Assembly (NCBI GenBank): GCA_023052935.1
Contig: CM041293.1
Coordinates: 53,370,725-53,434,724 of the forward strand
DNA: 64,000 bases
Reading direction: 5' to 3'
Source: Piezodorus guildinii
Lineage: Eukaryota > Arthropoda > Insecta > Hemiptera > Pentatomidae
The notes under the pieces were generated by a model, which was not told where the DNA came from, searched no databases, and saw only the letters and a program-made list of their open reading frames with translations. The translations under genes were made by a program, and so were the position numbers. Positions 42,401-45,379 of the stretch are shown in pieces (position 1 is the first letter of the stretch; each line of letters starts with the position of its first letter).

Positions 42401-44361
42401 AAGGTTAATAATCTCAAAGACTATTGGTAATATGTAATGTGTAGGCTTCAATTTAAAGCATGGTTTCCAAGAAATAATAAGGAATAAGTATTAGTGGTCC
42501 AGAATAATTTGTTTCATTAATACTAGTAGTATAAATACTGTATGTAGTTTAAAAACATAAATCATGACAATATTTTAAGTTTCTTTTTTCTAATTTAGTT
42601 TTAATTTTTTTTTAATTCCTTAATGATGTTGGAAATATAAGTTAGTAAGGGCATATTGGACAAACATGAAGAAATTAATCTGAAAATCTACTACTTTTCA
42701 TATAAAGTATGTAAGTTTATACTATAAACATACTGACTTTTCATGTAAGTACATTAATATAATATGTTTAATAAAAACTTAACGTGGAGTAACCATATTT
42801 CCCAAATAACCAGAAAATCCATCTCTATCCTCGAACATCACCTACATTTCTGTGACTCTTTTCCTAGAAGTATCCGTTATCTCTTAGTGTGAAGACACTG
42901 AGAGATAATGGTGAGACAGAGAAGTCTCATTCTGCCATTTTGACTATGGATGCCTAGCATATGGGGGAAACAGTGTGGAAAATGAGAAAAGGCTAAAAAG
43001 ATTACTGAATAGGTTCATAAGATTAATTTACGGGCTTTCTAGACAGTCATACGTCTCTCACTGGTATTCTGGTCAAAGGTGGGTGGCTCTATCCCGAATC
43101 CTGAAGAAAATACCTTCTTGGCATCTTCCTATTCCAATCCTTGCAAACTAGAAAACCTTCCTATATCTTTGACCTCCTTAACCCGTGTTCTTTCGTGCTC
43201 ACCCTAAATAACTAAACTCATTTGATGTAGTTATCTGTTTGTTTTCTTGTATCTTTTATTCATATTAACCTTAAATGATTTACTTGACTAAATAATTATA
43301 AATCAAATGAAGCCAGACAAATTGAACTTCTGTTCACTGTATATAATTCTTAGGAGACGAAATGTCCCAGAATAAAAATTATTTTTCACTTCATACATTA
43401 AAAATTTGGGCCCGTACTTATTTAAATTATGATTTAGTTAAACCTTTTTCCACAGATTTCAGAAGCAATTGTTTATACTATAATAAGTGATCATCTTCTA
43501 ATATTTATACAACACTATATCAACTTAAGTGTTCATTTAACATCAAGATACTTATCATAAGGAATAGATTTTTTAAATTCATTTATATGATTGCTTCATA
43601 AGGCTCACAAGACATTACCTAGAGCCGAAGATAACTTGATATGGTCAGGTCTTGAATCTAGAGTTGCTGAATCTCGAAGTGATTTAAGAGCCCCCAGAAG
43701 TTCTGCACCTGCAGCTAACGTCCTCCCAAGCCTGGTTAAAGCTTCCCTTTCACATGATTTGATTTCATTAATACGAGATCTCATTTCTTCTATATCTACT
43801 GGCAATTCTGACTCGGCTAGAACTTCGGTACAAGTACAACAGTCATCAAACTCTTCTGCCCATCTGTAAAAAATGAATAAAGTTTTGTTTTACAACTGAT
43901 CAAACTGATCGTCAATTCCTAAAAGAAACTATTCATAAGCAGATATGTTTGTTTTGAAATCCAATTACTAATGTTTAGTGTTTTGGATTAACAGTAGGAA
44001 TCAGAAGTCCCTTTATAACAGTATGATTGATTTTCAAGTTTAAAAAGAAATTTATGATTGGAACTAGTTAAGTAGTTCACACATACATAATACTGACAAT
44101 TTAAAAATTATTACTTCAATTAAAAATTTAAAAATTATAATATATAGATATAACATTGATCATGTTACTATTTTTTACATACCTATGATAATTTACATTC
44201 AAATCTAGTATCCGACTCCTAGATTGTAGATGACTATTAACATTATCCCAGGCAGATGTTATAGATCTTGACATAGCAGAATATACCCTGGGACTTGTTC
44301 CCTGTTGGGATATAACTGCTTCGGCCTGGTCCACCAATTCTTCAACAGGGCTCTTCTTTGA
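302..44361 (-). CDS. Spectrin-repeat + multi-Ig scaffold protein, 26 exons, partial
   Basis: Hand-built spliced gene, probably a cytoskeletal or sarcomeric scaffold. Exons in transcript order: 44183-44361, 43619-43863, 40588-40844, 38610-38801, 37552-37722, 36305-36433, 35769-35888, 35467-35677, 35280-35395, 30058-30231, 25985-26168, 23632-23762, 23371-23544, 23018-23284, 20045-20230, 19698-19881, 17615-17763, 17355-17423, 16243-16412, 15296-15507, 15073-15200, 14694-14868, 12758-12930, 3856-3946, 1915-2105, 302-482. All have AG acceptors and GT donors, and the frame stays open across all junctions (4,459 nt). Residues 1-1023 are helical, with Trp and Leu heptads typical of spectrin repeats. 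Residues 1024-1080 are a Ser/Pro/Lys-rich linker. About 1081-1486 are four I-set Ig domains. No start or stop codon is visible, so the gene is partial at the 3' end and probably the 5' end. The mix recalls CCDC141, titin and zormin-type proteins; the orthologue is unresolved. Extra phase-neutral exons could be missing in the large introns. Confidence 0.88.
1501..1640. mobile_element. Foldback MITE family E, degraded copy
   Basis: Begins AGGGGAGAAGTTGATTCC and continues with a TAAACACTTAATTAAG segment. It matches the arms of the better-preserved copies at 15764-16007 and 30705-30883. Its right side ends in a CAGTCAACCATTCTCAC segment shared with those copies. Confidence 0.6.
1915..2105 (-). 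CDS. Exon 25: end of Ig3, acidic linker, start of Ig4
   Basis: Reads G-G-S-A-V-S-T-G-T-L-T-V-K-G (Ig3 G strand), an acidic linker E-E-S-S-D-T-D-L-A-E-E-M-E, then P-V-L-Q-V-P-L and V-R-L-D-C-V-I-V-A of Ig4. Ends E-P-E in phase 0 before the Trp. The donor is GTATGT. Confidence 0.91.
3385..3427 (+). repeat. Poly(T) tract
   Basis: About 43 consecutive T in an intron. It may be the tail of a minus-strand retroposed sequence, but I saw no duplicated flanks. Confidence 0.9.
3856..3946 (-). CDS. Exon 24: middle of Ig3
   Basis: Reads L-I-Q-E-G-T-K-V-S-L-V-I-T-E-A, then D-A-G-V-Y-S-L-K-A-I-N-K. The usual F-strand Cys is Leu here. Ends in phase 1. The acceptor is TTTTGTCACAG and the donor GTATTT. Confidence 0.88.
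3947..8659. other. AT-rich intron sequence, no gene
   Basis: Left part of the 8.8-kb intron between exons 23 and 24. It is very AT-rich with scattered GC-richer islands near 5560-5690, 7270-7400 and 7920-8040 that resemble old repeat remnants I could not classify. One inverted repeat lies at about 6068-6170. I see no exon or RNA gene. Confidence 0.6.
6068..6170. repeat. Inverted repeat with CTGAAGATGA arms
   Basis: Left arm TTTGAGGCCATGCCTCATCTTC, right arm TACCTGAAGATGAAAAGGCCTC, about 25-30 bp each and imperfect, with an AT-rich loop. The gaagatg...ggcctc...aaac pattern resembles the short terminal motif seen in Penelope-like elements; this class assignment is tentative. Confidence 0.5.
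8660..8675. repeat. TSD of RTE element, left copy
   Basis: ATTCTTGAACACCTAA, identical to 11976-11991. It marks the 3' end of the minus-strand RTE element. Confidence 0.93.
8684..10597 (-). CDS. RTE reverse transcriptase domain
   Basis: 637 codons in a frame different from the endonuclease. It carries RT motifs F-I-D-F-K-A-A-Y-D-S (motif A), G-L-R-Q-G-D-A-L (motif B) and F-A-Y-A-D-D-I-D (motif C, around residue 372). A C-terminal R-R-R-G-R-P-R-L-R-W box typical of RTE elements follows. The coding frame actually extends upstream of this ATG to about 10670, so this ATG is probably not a real start. Confidence 0.92.
   Translation of the reverse strand: MIRATTRRSVDEYRQRRKEEKHLHRKKKRQKESKELKTIEMLHCSKESRYFFRLVNKGRKQYLSKVMSCKDKHGNLLTNKSEVLDEWRDYFNDLLNPREGDSHDELDKQETDEINRIQVGEQGLDIEPPDEEEVIDAISKLKNNKTPGIDALPAELLKYGGNELNKALQDLLLVIWTDEVMPSDWNRSVICPIHKKGNRLLCSNYRGISLLSCAYKILSNILFRRLLPFAERELGPYQSGFRKGRSTSDQMFCVRTILERGHEYKTKTHHLFIDFKAAYDSIIREELYIALREFNIPEKLIRLIKLTMKEVRCMVRVNGDRSKEFRADKGLRQGDALACLLFNLALEKAVRDAGLREREGNIFTRLVQLFAYADDIDIVGRSLQSVTDAFLALMGPASRLGLNVNESKTKYMVAEEIPMLGETVTIGVHKFEKVSEFTYLGSVVTQDNNPDIEIRRRITAANKCYFGLGKQLTKRILSRQTKLHLYKTLVRPVLLYGSECWATSKATEKELLIFERKVLRRIFGGVKVGEEWKRRTNQDLYNAFGEGDVVRAMKLRRLRYAGHIARMENGEMPKILLTQPIHGIRRRGRPRLRWSDGVAADARMLLGVRSWMASAQDRDDWRRRLEEAKTRDRVVAP
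10630..11697 (-). CDS. RTE endonuclease (EEP) domain
   Basis: An open frame of about 355 codons, open slightly further upstream (to about 11745) without an ATG. Exo/endonuclease/phosphatase signatures are Q-E-I-R-W-T-G (metal-binding Glu), A-G-D-F-N-A-K-L-G, and D-S-D-H-Y-L near the C-terminal catalytic His. It nicks target DNA to prime reverse transcription. Its last dozen residues are out of frame: a one-base indel near 10660-10670 separates it from the RT frame, where the expected T-W-F-D-E-E-C linker continues. Confidence 0.9.
   Translation of the reverse strand: MKPTPASDLISLKGKRPGTPHRIFNFGYWNALSLYRPGALKLLLEQFDRYKIDIGAVQEIRWTGQGILEKRHHSIYYSCHESRHEFGTGFVVRGKYRQMIIGFKPVSPRICLLRMRGKFYNYSLLSVHAPTEVSNEEEKDTFYELLERTLDACPRYDMKVIAGDFNAKLGKEAIYQRIIGKHSLHDTTNHNGQRLINFAESRNLVVGSTLYPHKNIHKGTWTSPDRSVVNQIDHILIGRRHRSNLRNVRTFRGANVDSDHYLSIAHVTAKICSVRKLKAAEKPRRFNLKKLKDPQIQHKYTEALDIKVRQRSSDAELDIEKFWSHCYGAIMETADEVLGPYEKEPRSPGSMKNAV
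11976..11991. repeat. TSD of RTE element, right copy
   Basis: Perfect 16-bp match to 8660-8675, adjoining the 5' end of the element. Confidence 0.93.
12480..12560 (+). other. Short CCGAAACGCC motif, possible Penelope-type remnant
   Basis: GATCCAGGAGATAGGTG, then CCCCGAAACGCCGATC and an AT-rich tail. A similar block occurs at 45380-45440 (GATCCAATAGAAGGTG ... GCGAAACGCTGAT). The GAAAC core recalls hammerhead-ribozyme ends of Penelope-like elements; I could not fold a full ribozyme by eye. Confidence 0.3.
12758..12930 (-). CDS. Exon 23: first half of Ig3
   Basis: Reads P-P-P-I-F-I-S-E-L-T-N-V, then V-R-L-D-C-E-V-A-N and L-E-W-T-H-D. It ends T-P-E-I-K in phase 0. The acceptor is CAATATCACAG and the donor GTAATT. 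The next intron (8.8 kb) contains the RTE element. Confidence 0.9.
13724..13957 (+). mobile_element. tRNA-derived SINE family A, copy 1 (5'-truncated)
   Basis: Box B TGTTCGAACCTGG, then the family-A body (GGTGGTCCTAGGATTT, CCTGGATAGGCAAATTTTAG, CGATTAGCCACAGCAGCATAAAATGACATTAAA). Box A is missing. It lies in the intron between exons 22 and 23. Confidence 0.8.
14694..14868 (-). CDS. Exon 22: second half of Ig2
   Basis: Begins W-Y-H-G-K-S-C and contains K-D-E-G-E-Y-S-C-I-A-T-N-V-A-G-S-E, the canonical I-set F strand. Ends in phase 1. The acceptor is a T-run ending TAG and the donor GTAAGT. Confidence 0.91.
15073..15200 (-). CDS. Exon 21: first half of Ig2
   Basis: Reads P-S-P-P-V-F-I-T-P-L, then M-N-L-R-C-L-V-S-G-V-P-L-P-T-V-Q. 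It stops just before the C-strand Trp, which opens exon 22. The acceptor is TGCATTACAG and the donor GTAGTT. Confidence 0.92.
15296..15507 (-). CDS. Exon 20: rest of Ig1
   Basis: Reads V-S-G-K-P-T-P-Q-V-R-W-E-K-D-G (C strand with invariant Trp), then E-D-S-A-R-F-S-C-I-A-N-N-S-A-G, the canonical F strand with Cys. Ends in phase 1. Classic I-set, titin/MLCK type. The acceptor is ATTTCACAG and the donor GTAATT. Confidence 0.92.
15764..16007. mobile_element. Foldback MITE family E, copy 2
   Basis: Long inverted arms: AGGGGAGAAGTTGGTTCTGG at the left and CCAGAACCAACTTCTCCCC at the right. The arms run about 60 bp and include TTAAG...AAACTTAATTTATT. A second, inner inverted repeat surrounds GGAGATCACAACAATC. 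The family repeats at 30705 and, degraded, at 1501. Confidence 0.85.
16243..16412 (-). CDS. Exon 19: Ser/Pro/Lys linker and start of Ig1
   Basis: Starts I-R-E-G-L-T-P-S-P-A, then a K-T-P-S-P-P-P-K-K-V-K-V-V linker. The Ig1 A-B strands follow: P-P-S-F-S-V-Q-L ... F-V-F-N-C-K, where Cys is the B-strand disulphide residue. Ends in phase 2. The acceptor is TTTTATTTTCAG and the donor GTAAGA. Confidence 0.9.
16640..17200 (-). repeat. Dispersed repeat family D, copy 1
   Basis: Minus-strand copy of an unclassified repeat also seen at 26490-27030, 32230-32580 and 45940-48790. Hallmarks are ATCTGGTGCAGGCAACACAC next to ACTTTCACTTA, TTAGTTTCATTGGAAACATA, CCTGTCAGACTATTTAATTC, and AATGAAACTTATAACATAG. 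It has no coding capacity. Confidence 0.7.
17287..17349 (+). repeat. Long poly(A) tract beside exon 18 donor
   Basis: About 63 A in a row on the plus strand, ending where the GTAAG donor of exon 18 begins. In the pre-mRNA of the main gene this is a U-tract starting right after the 5' splice site. Confidence 0.92.
17355..17423 (-). CDS. Exon 18: 69-nt linker exon
   Basis: 23 codons, D-V-D-G-E-S-I-H-S-R at the start and S-T-L-I-E-T at the end, phase 0 on both sides, so it could be skipped without changing frame. The acceptor is TACCTAG and the donor GTAAG. The donor is followed directly by a T run of about 60 nt in transcript sense (the A tract at 17287-17349 on the plus strand). Confidence 0.75.
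17615..17763 (-). CDS. Exon 17: end of helical region
   Basis: The phase-1 junction makes G-A-G-S-I-I-P-Q-S-L. The exon then reads V-S-S-E-L-R-A-I-S-D-K-L-K and ends P-S-P-Q-P-I-I-Q-F-M. This is the change from helical repeats to a proline-containing linker. The acceptor is CTCTTTCTATAG and the donor GTAAGT. Confidence 0.84.
17960..18955 (-). mobile_element. 5'-truncated Jockey-like LINE, copy 1
   Basis: Minus-strand decayed RT remnant. The motif T-Y-A-D-D-T lies near 18718 and V-P-Q-G-S-N-L-G-P near 18800. The C-terminal segment I-L-D-A-P-Y-F-V-S-N-K-I is followed by H-L-K-R at 18080-18110. The frame is broken several times. Same family as 24066, 25390 and 46592. Confidence 0.82.
19698..19881 (-). 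CDS. Exon 16: spectrin-like repeat segment
   Basis: Starts A-E-N-W-F-K-E-G-N-H-L-L, a spectrin helix-A signature, and ends S-R-L-A-D-E-L-Y in phase 1. The acceptor is TTAATTTGCAG and the donor GTGAGT. Confidence 0.87.
20045..20230 (-). CDS. Exon 15: spectrin repeat segment
   Basis: 62 codons, phase 0 on both sides. It contains L-S-L-I-Q-Q-R-W-N-D-I-K-E-Q-V, one of the clearest spectrin-repeat RW motifs in the gene. It ends L-Y-T-L-V-Q-E. The acceptor is TATTTTTCAG and the donor GTAGGA. Confidence 0.88.
20600..21080 (-). mobile_element. RTE-like LINE 3' fragment
   Basis: Decayed C-terminal RT sequence: L-T-L-K-D-E-Q-H-L-K-V-F-E-N-E-V-L, I-E-F-I-A-S-R-R-L-R-R-V, then R-C-P-K-G-R-A-K-L-R-W-E-D. 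The GRP/GRAK-x-RW box is typical of RTE C-termini. At least one frameshift is present. Confidence 0.72.
21337..21402. repeat. (TA)n microsatellite
   Basis: About 60 bp of nearly pure TA dinucleotide with minor interruptions, in the intron between exons 14 and 15. Confidence 0.95.
21498..21668 (-). mobile_element. SINE family A, copy 2 (tail part)
   Basis: Diverged reverse copy: ATTTAATATCACTTAATGCTGC, TTACCAGGTTTAATCAGG, GGGATCTTTAACGAGCAAC and GGCTTGAGACCACC. The tRNA head is replaced by a family-C SINE immediately to the right. Confidence 0.65.
21670..21945 (-). mobile_element. SINE family C, copy 2
   Basis: Reverse-strand relative of the element at 34308-34605. It shares TTTGTGAGTGGCC, TTTGGCTGA and the head remnant AACCAGTCACGGGCTTCCCC (tRNA-like box A region, diverged). 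Confidence 0.6.
21950..22155 (-). mobile_element. SINE family A, copy 3
   Basis: Reverse orientation: CATTTAATGTCACTTTATGC at the left, GGGATCTTTAACGAAAAC, then a head with CCGGGTTTCAATCCACGATC and AGCCACTAAACCACAAGTGACC. An internal deletion removes part of the body. Confidence 0.75.
22440..22640 (+). mobile_element. Possible LINE RT C-terminal fragment
   Basis: Reads L-N-K-L-Q-R-A-Q-N-V-T-L, the L-x-x-L-Q-R-x-Q-N signature seen downstream of RT in CR1/Jockey-like elements. Short and decayed; weak support. Confidence 0.45.
23018..23284 (-). CDS. Exon 14: full spectrin-like repeat
   Basis: 89 codons, phase 0 on both sides. It contains E-N-L-R-Y-S-W-Q-R-L-L and later L-R-E-I-E-R-S-L-G-S-L, the helix A/B pattern of a single repeat. 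It ends F-E-T-T-I-Q. The acceptor is TTATTATTCAG and the donor GTAATA. Confidence 0.87.
23371..23544 (-). CDS. Exon 13: helical segment
   Basis: 58 codons, phase 0 on both sides. It starts I-E-N-Q-I-E-R-G-Q-R and ends L-E-R-I-K-V-Q. The acceptor is AATTTCAG and the donor GTAAAT. Introns to exons 12 and 14 are only about 86 bp each. Confidence 0.84.
23632..23762 (-). CDS. Exon 12: helical segment
   Basis: The phase-1 junction yields S-D-F-H-A-P-N-D; the exon ends F-F-N-N-I-S-Q in phase 0. It has regular heptad Leu positions. The acceptor is GCACAATTCAG and the donor GTAAAA. Confidence 0.84.
24066..24605 (+). mobile_element. 5'-truncated Jockey-like LINE, copy 2
   Basis: Decayed plus-strand copy: I-I-R-P-I-W-T-Y near 24205, I-L-R-K-I-L-N-A-P-Y-F-V-T-N-K near 24290, then P-F-V-E-D-L-A-R-Y-R. 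It ends with the shared AGTGCTACCAATGGGTAGTTTC and a 3' UTR. Confidence 0.82.
24628..24905 (-). mobile_element. SINE family A, copy 4
   Basis: Nearly complete reverse copy: TTTAACGTCCCTTTACACTG at the left, CCTAAATTTTGCCTATCCAG, GGCTCGAGACC, then the head with GGGTTTGAATCTGGGATC (box B complement) and TTATGCTAACCACCAGGG (box A complement). Confidence 0.85.
25240..25378 (+). mobile_element. RTE-like LINE 3' end fragment
   Basis: Short remnant reading R-N-D-W-L-E-A-W-V-L just before a stop and a GTAAGTAAGTAAG tail, like the D-R-D-D-W C-terminus and microsatellite tail of RTE elements. Low information content. Confidence 0.45.
25390..25885 (-). mobile_element. 5'-truncated Jockey-like LINE, copy 3
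   Basis: Reverse-strand copy of the same family: CTACCCAGTGGTAAC is the 3' end, the N-P-L-R-P-S-N and TTGCAGACTTTGCCC regions follow, and CATACGGCATTGAGC lies near 25735. It holds a short AT-rich insertion near 25590-25650. Decayed. Confidence 0.75.
25985..26168 (-). CDS. Exon 11: spectrin-like repeat segment
   Basis: Starts T-V-D-W-V-S-K-L-Y-D-Q-L, a helix-A Trp motif, and continues through H-V-E-Q-K-L-N-A-V-L. Ends in phase 1 at L-L-S-K with donor GTGAGT. The acceptor is GTTACTAG. Confidence 0.87.
26490..27035 (+). repeat. Dispersed repeat family D, copy 2
   Basis: Plus-oriented copy: GACAACTATACACCTGAGATG, TTTTTCACTAAAGTTGGCTGACC, CTCAAAAACGGCTCTAACG, ATAGTCTGACAGGGCTTGAATG, and the end GTGAAAGTCGTGTGTTGCCC then ACCAGATTTTT. 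Longest uninterrupted copy; no open frame of note. Confidence 0.75.
27040..28600. other. AT-rich intron, no gene
   Basis: Intron between exons 10 and 11. I see no coding exon, SINE head or inverted repeat beyond simple A/T runs. Confidence 0.6.
28620..29965. repeat. Tandem array of ~270-bp units (about five)
   Basis: The marker ATAAAAACAATAT recurs at 28635, 28901, 29172, 29445 and 29723 (periods 266, 271, 273, 278). Each unit also has AAACTAAAGCACACAATAAA and AGCTAATTATGCTCTCTTTA-type blocks. Units starting at 28901 and 29172 are nearly identical; the outer two are more diverged. Non-coding, intronic, between exons 10 and 11. Confidence 0.92.
30058..30231 (-). CDS. Exon 10: spectrin-like repeat segment
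   Basis: 58 codons, phase 0 on both sides. It starts D-S-G-L-D-T-G-R-A-R and includes N-L-E-H-D-W-E-Q-Y-L-G-G-R-R-E-E. It is clearly GC-richer than the flanking introns. The acceptor is AATTTTTCAG and the donor GTAAAT. Confidence 0.87.
30705..30883. mobile_element. Foldback MITE family E, copy 3
   Basis: Arms GAGAGAAGTTGGTTCAGGG at the left and CTGAACCAACTTCTCTC at the right. They extend about 70 bp inward through CAGTCAATATAACACAC and AAGCATAAACTTAATTTATT. The centre is a short ACCAATAATGACAACC spacer, so the element could fold into one long hairpin. Confidence 0.88.
30890..32225. other. AT-rich intron, no gene
   Basis: Part of the 5-kb intron between exons 9 and 10. Only A/T-rich sequence with homopolymer runs; I find no exon or element. 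Confidence 0.55.
32230..32580 (-). repeat. Dispersed repeat family D, copy 3 (deleted)
   Basis: Reverse copy: AATCTGGTGAGGCAACACAC, CGACTTTCAGTTACC, later CTCTGTTAGACTATTTAAATT, AGAATGAAACTTACATTATA and CCATTAAATTTTACTTCGAT. The middle is shortened relative to copy 2. Confidence 0.65.
34308..34605 (+). mobile_element. tRNA-derived SINE family C, copy 1
   Basis: The head GGAGCCCATGGCTGAGTGGC has a box A like class II (Ser/Leu) tRNAs, with GAGTACGGATCCC as a weak box B. The body includes CAGTTATGTGAGACCC, GGTGGTCACTCAC and a GC-rich end GGCCTGCCGCGCCCTG. Not a functional tRNA: the arms do not pair. Confidence 0.75.
35280..35395 (-). CDS. Exon 9: spectrin-like helix
   Basis: The phase-1 start gives D-I-I-K-F-R-V-N-E, then Q-L-W-V-S-A-K-Q-L, an RW/LW-type repeat signature. 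Ends at D-S-M-K in phase 0. The acceptor is a long T-rich tract ending TTTTTAG and the donor is GTAATA. A 5-kb intron follows. Confidence 0.84.
35467..35677 (-). CDS. Exon 8: spectrin-like repeat segment
   Basis: Starts T-K-T-L-E-I-K-A-L-I and contains L-E-L-E-S-R-W-C-S-L-S-T-T-L, the typical mid-repeat Trp pattern. Ends in phase 1 with donor GTAGGT and is completed in frame by exon 9. The acceptor is CTATCTGTTAAG. Confidence 0.84.
35769..35888 (-). CDS. Exon 7: helical segment
   Basis: 40 codons, phase 0 on both sides. It starts L-N-A-F-L-T-S-L-E and ends R-N-L-N-D-L-Q. The acceptor is TTGTTATAG and the donor GTAGTA. It forms a closely spaced group with exons 6, 8 and 9. Confidence 0.82.
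36305..36433 (-). CDS. Exon 6: helical segment
   Basis: 43 codons, phase 0 on both sides. It starts G-V-K-R-I-V-E-D-I-E and ends F-I-E-K-Y-N-L. The acceptor is TTGTTTTAAG and the donor GTAAGTA, close to consensus. Confidence 0.82.
36440..37550. other. Intron between exons 5 and 6
   Basis: 1.1-kb AT-rich intron. A GC-richer patch lies at 36890-37010 and again at 37270-37440; both look like decayed repeats with no recognisable frame. Confidence 0.5.
37552..37722 (-). CDS. Exon 5: helical segment
   Basis: 57 codons, phase 0 on both sides. It starts T-L-I-K-L-D-Q-L-E-V and ends L-E-E-T-P-T-A-E. It is amphipathic with Leu every three to four residues. The acceptor is ACTCTCTAG and the donor GTATAT. 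Too short to appear as a long open frame; found from splice borders and frame continuity. Confidence 0.83.
37937..37940. repeat. TTAA target site, left
   Basis: TTAA directly before CCCTTTAGCATCCG; matched by TTAA at 38502-38505. Confidence 0.85.
37941..38501. mobile_element. piggyBac-type MITE (TTAA)
   Basis: 561 bp with terminal inverted repeats CCCTTTAGCATCCG at the left and CGGATGCTAAAGGA at the right (one mismatch in the outermost bases), bounded by TTAA on both sides. These are the signature TSD and C-rich TIR start of the piggyBac superfamily. The interior is non-coding and GC-richer, with repeated GTGGACTACTATAG-like motifs. It lies in the intron between exons 4 and 5. Confidence 0.87.
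38502..38505. repeat. TTAA target site, right
   Basis: TTAA after the right TIR, duplicating the left site. Confidence 0.85.
38610..38801 (-). CDS. Exon 4: spectrin-like repeat segment
   Basis: Exactly 64 codons, phase 0 on both sides. It starts E-M-Q-E-Q-A-L-K-I-V and ends F-T-S-A-E-Q. The acceptor is TTTATTTTCAG and the donor GTAATA. The helical pattern includes the pair K-R-E-E-N-L-Q-R-A-I. Confidence 0.87.
39038..39060. repeat. (AAT)n microsatellite
   Basis: About seven to eight AAT units in the intron between exons 3 and 4. Confidence 0.9.
39140..39410 (+). mobile_element. Decayed RTE-like RT fragment
   Basis: Reads F-E-I-R-L-G-F, stop, Q-G-D-S-L-S-S-V-L-F-N-L-A-L-E: the RT motif B (G-V/L-R-Q-G-D-x-L) with an in-frame stop. 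No flanking motif C remains intact. Confidence 0.65.
39661..39965 (+). mobile_element. tRNA-derived SINE family B, copy 2
   Basis: Complete head: GAGTGGCGTGGCCTAGTGGA (box A) and CCAGGTTCGAATCCC (box B). The shared body follows (TTATGGAGACCATCCTGGG, CACCTCCTCTTACAGTCG, AGACACTTCATGGGTTG). It lies in the intron between exons 3 and 4. Confidence 0.88.
40588..40844 (-). CDS. Exon 3: spectrin-like repeat segment
   Basis: Starts V-A-Q-V-E-G-W-M-E-N-L-H-D-R-R, a good helix-A motif of a spectrin repeat. A long amphipathic helix rich in Leu and Glu follows, ending L-L-P-E-A-K. The acceptor is CATTTCAG and the donor GTGAGA. Ends in phase 0. The open frame past the donor is intron. Confidence 0.88.
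41135..41940. repeat. Cluster of seven SINE-A head fragments in alternating orientation
   Basis: Box B-type motifs recur at about 41150 (+, GTTCAAACCTGGCAGATGG), 41278 (-, CCATCTGCCGGGTT), 41393 (+, GTTCAAACCCGG), 41525 (-), 41687 (-, ATCTGCCAGGTTTGAATCC), 41780 (+, TTCATACCTGGCAGATGGCC) and 41907 (-, CTGCTGGGTTTGAACC). Most bodies are short, so plus and minus heads face each other as near-palindromes. It fills much of the intron between exons 2 and 3. Confidence 0.75.
41945..42880. other. Unexplained GC-richer intron stretch
   Basis: Sequence at about 41950-42420 is less AT-rich than its surroundings and has short open frames on both strands, none resembling a known family to me. Probably old repeat; no splice-supported exon found. 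Confidence 0.4.
42930..43210 (+). mobile_element. CR1/L2-like LINE fragment
   Basis: Frame reading E-K-R-L-K-R-L-L-N-R-F-I-R-L-I-Y-G-L-S-R, then S-H-W-Y-S-G-Q-R-W. This matches the post-RT region (R-L-x-x-x-Q-N-R-x-x-R-x-I-x-G) of CR1/L2-type LINEs. Frameshifted after about 70 codons. Confidence 0.6.
43619..43863 (-). CDS. Exon 2: spectrin-like repeat segment
   Basis: Opens W-A-E-E-F-D-D-C-C-T-C-T and continues as a helical stretch including I-E-E-M-R-S-R-I-N-E-I. The acceptor is TTTTTTACAG and the donor GTAATG. It ends in phase 1 and joins exon 3 in frame to make an Ala codon. Confidence 0.85.
44183..44361 (-). CDS. Exon 1 (first recognised): spectrin-like helix
   Basis: Begins S-K-K-S-P-V-E-E after a TATAG acceptor, so it is an internal exon and the true start lies further right. 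It carries an amphipathic stretch with S-A-W-D-N-V-N-S-H-L-Q-S-R, typical of the conserved Trp position of a spectrin repeat. The donor is GTATGT and the exon ends in phase 2; the next exon's first base completes the Arg codon. Confidence 0.85.
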
Positions 44362-44364
44362 CTA

Positions 44365-45375
44365 TAAATAAAGTAATTTTTGTTACAAGGACAAAACAAA
44401 TGAACAATATTTAAAAAAAATGAAATCAATCAAAAACTATATTAGACTCTAATCGCAATCCAATGGTGTTAATAAAAGTTCTTAAATAATGTCTTTTCTA
44501 ATGTAGAGTACTCTTAGTGATCATAACAAGCTTATGAGGATTTATAACCAATGGTAACCTTAAGTATATACAGAAATACCTCCATAAGATATTACCCAAT
44601 ATTACATACATAAGTTTTAGGTTTCTTATAAACATACTAGTGACTTTACAGTCACACCTGATTAGGACACTAGCTTATCTTGACCTTGACATCTGAACAG
44701 TATTACCATTTTAAACATACAGTTGTCTTTAATAGTAACGATTTTGAAAATTCACATAATTTATAGAAGAAAGAATGGAATTCAATAATGCAATATTTAC
44801 TTAAAAGGTACTCATTAATCTGAATGCTTGGGTTGACTAATTTTTAAATCCTTATTTCCAGTTACTTAATTCACCGTTGTATGTATATTCCACAAAAAAT
44901 AAAAATAAATGAATAAACTATATGTTAACGTTTAAGTTCGTATTAATAGGCTTATAAACAAATGCAATACTTGTTATTTGCTAATTTATAATGAATATAC
45001 TCGTTCACGGACAGACATATACATAGCGGGAATTAAAACCGCGATTTCAATAGCGATAATAGAGCATTTGGTTCCAAGACAAGAAATGTTGATCTTTATG
45101 TTGAGTAAAAGCAAGATTTGTTTTAAAATAATTAAAAAATCATCAAATAAATAATCATATTTTGAATATTATTAGTGTAAATGTTTCAATAAATATTCTT
45201 ATTATGTTTTAAATTAAAATACGAAACTAATTACAAATGCTTCTGCTGACTGAAATAAAAATTATTAAATAAAATCAAAATCTTGACACAAGAAAGTAAT
45301 CAAATATAAAATTAAAGAACAAGCTGGTCTAATAATTATTTATATGGTTGGTAAAGGTATTTCTCTTTAATCAAG
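44365..45375. other. AT-rich sequence right of the last recognised exon
   Basis: Upstream side of the main gene. No further exon with good splice borders was found; either a long 5' intron or the gene's upstream exons lie beyond the window. Confidence 0.5.
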
Positions 45376-45379
45376 TTAC

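Noticed and set aside
43591..43869. Plus-strand 92-residue frame
   Set aside because: Exact antisense of exon 2 of the main gene, which has splice support and frame continuity.
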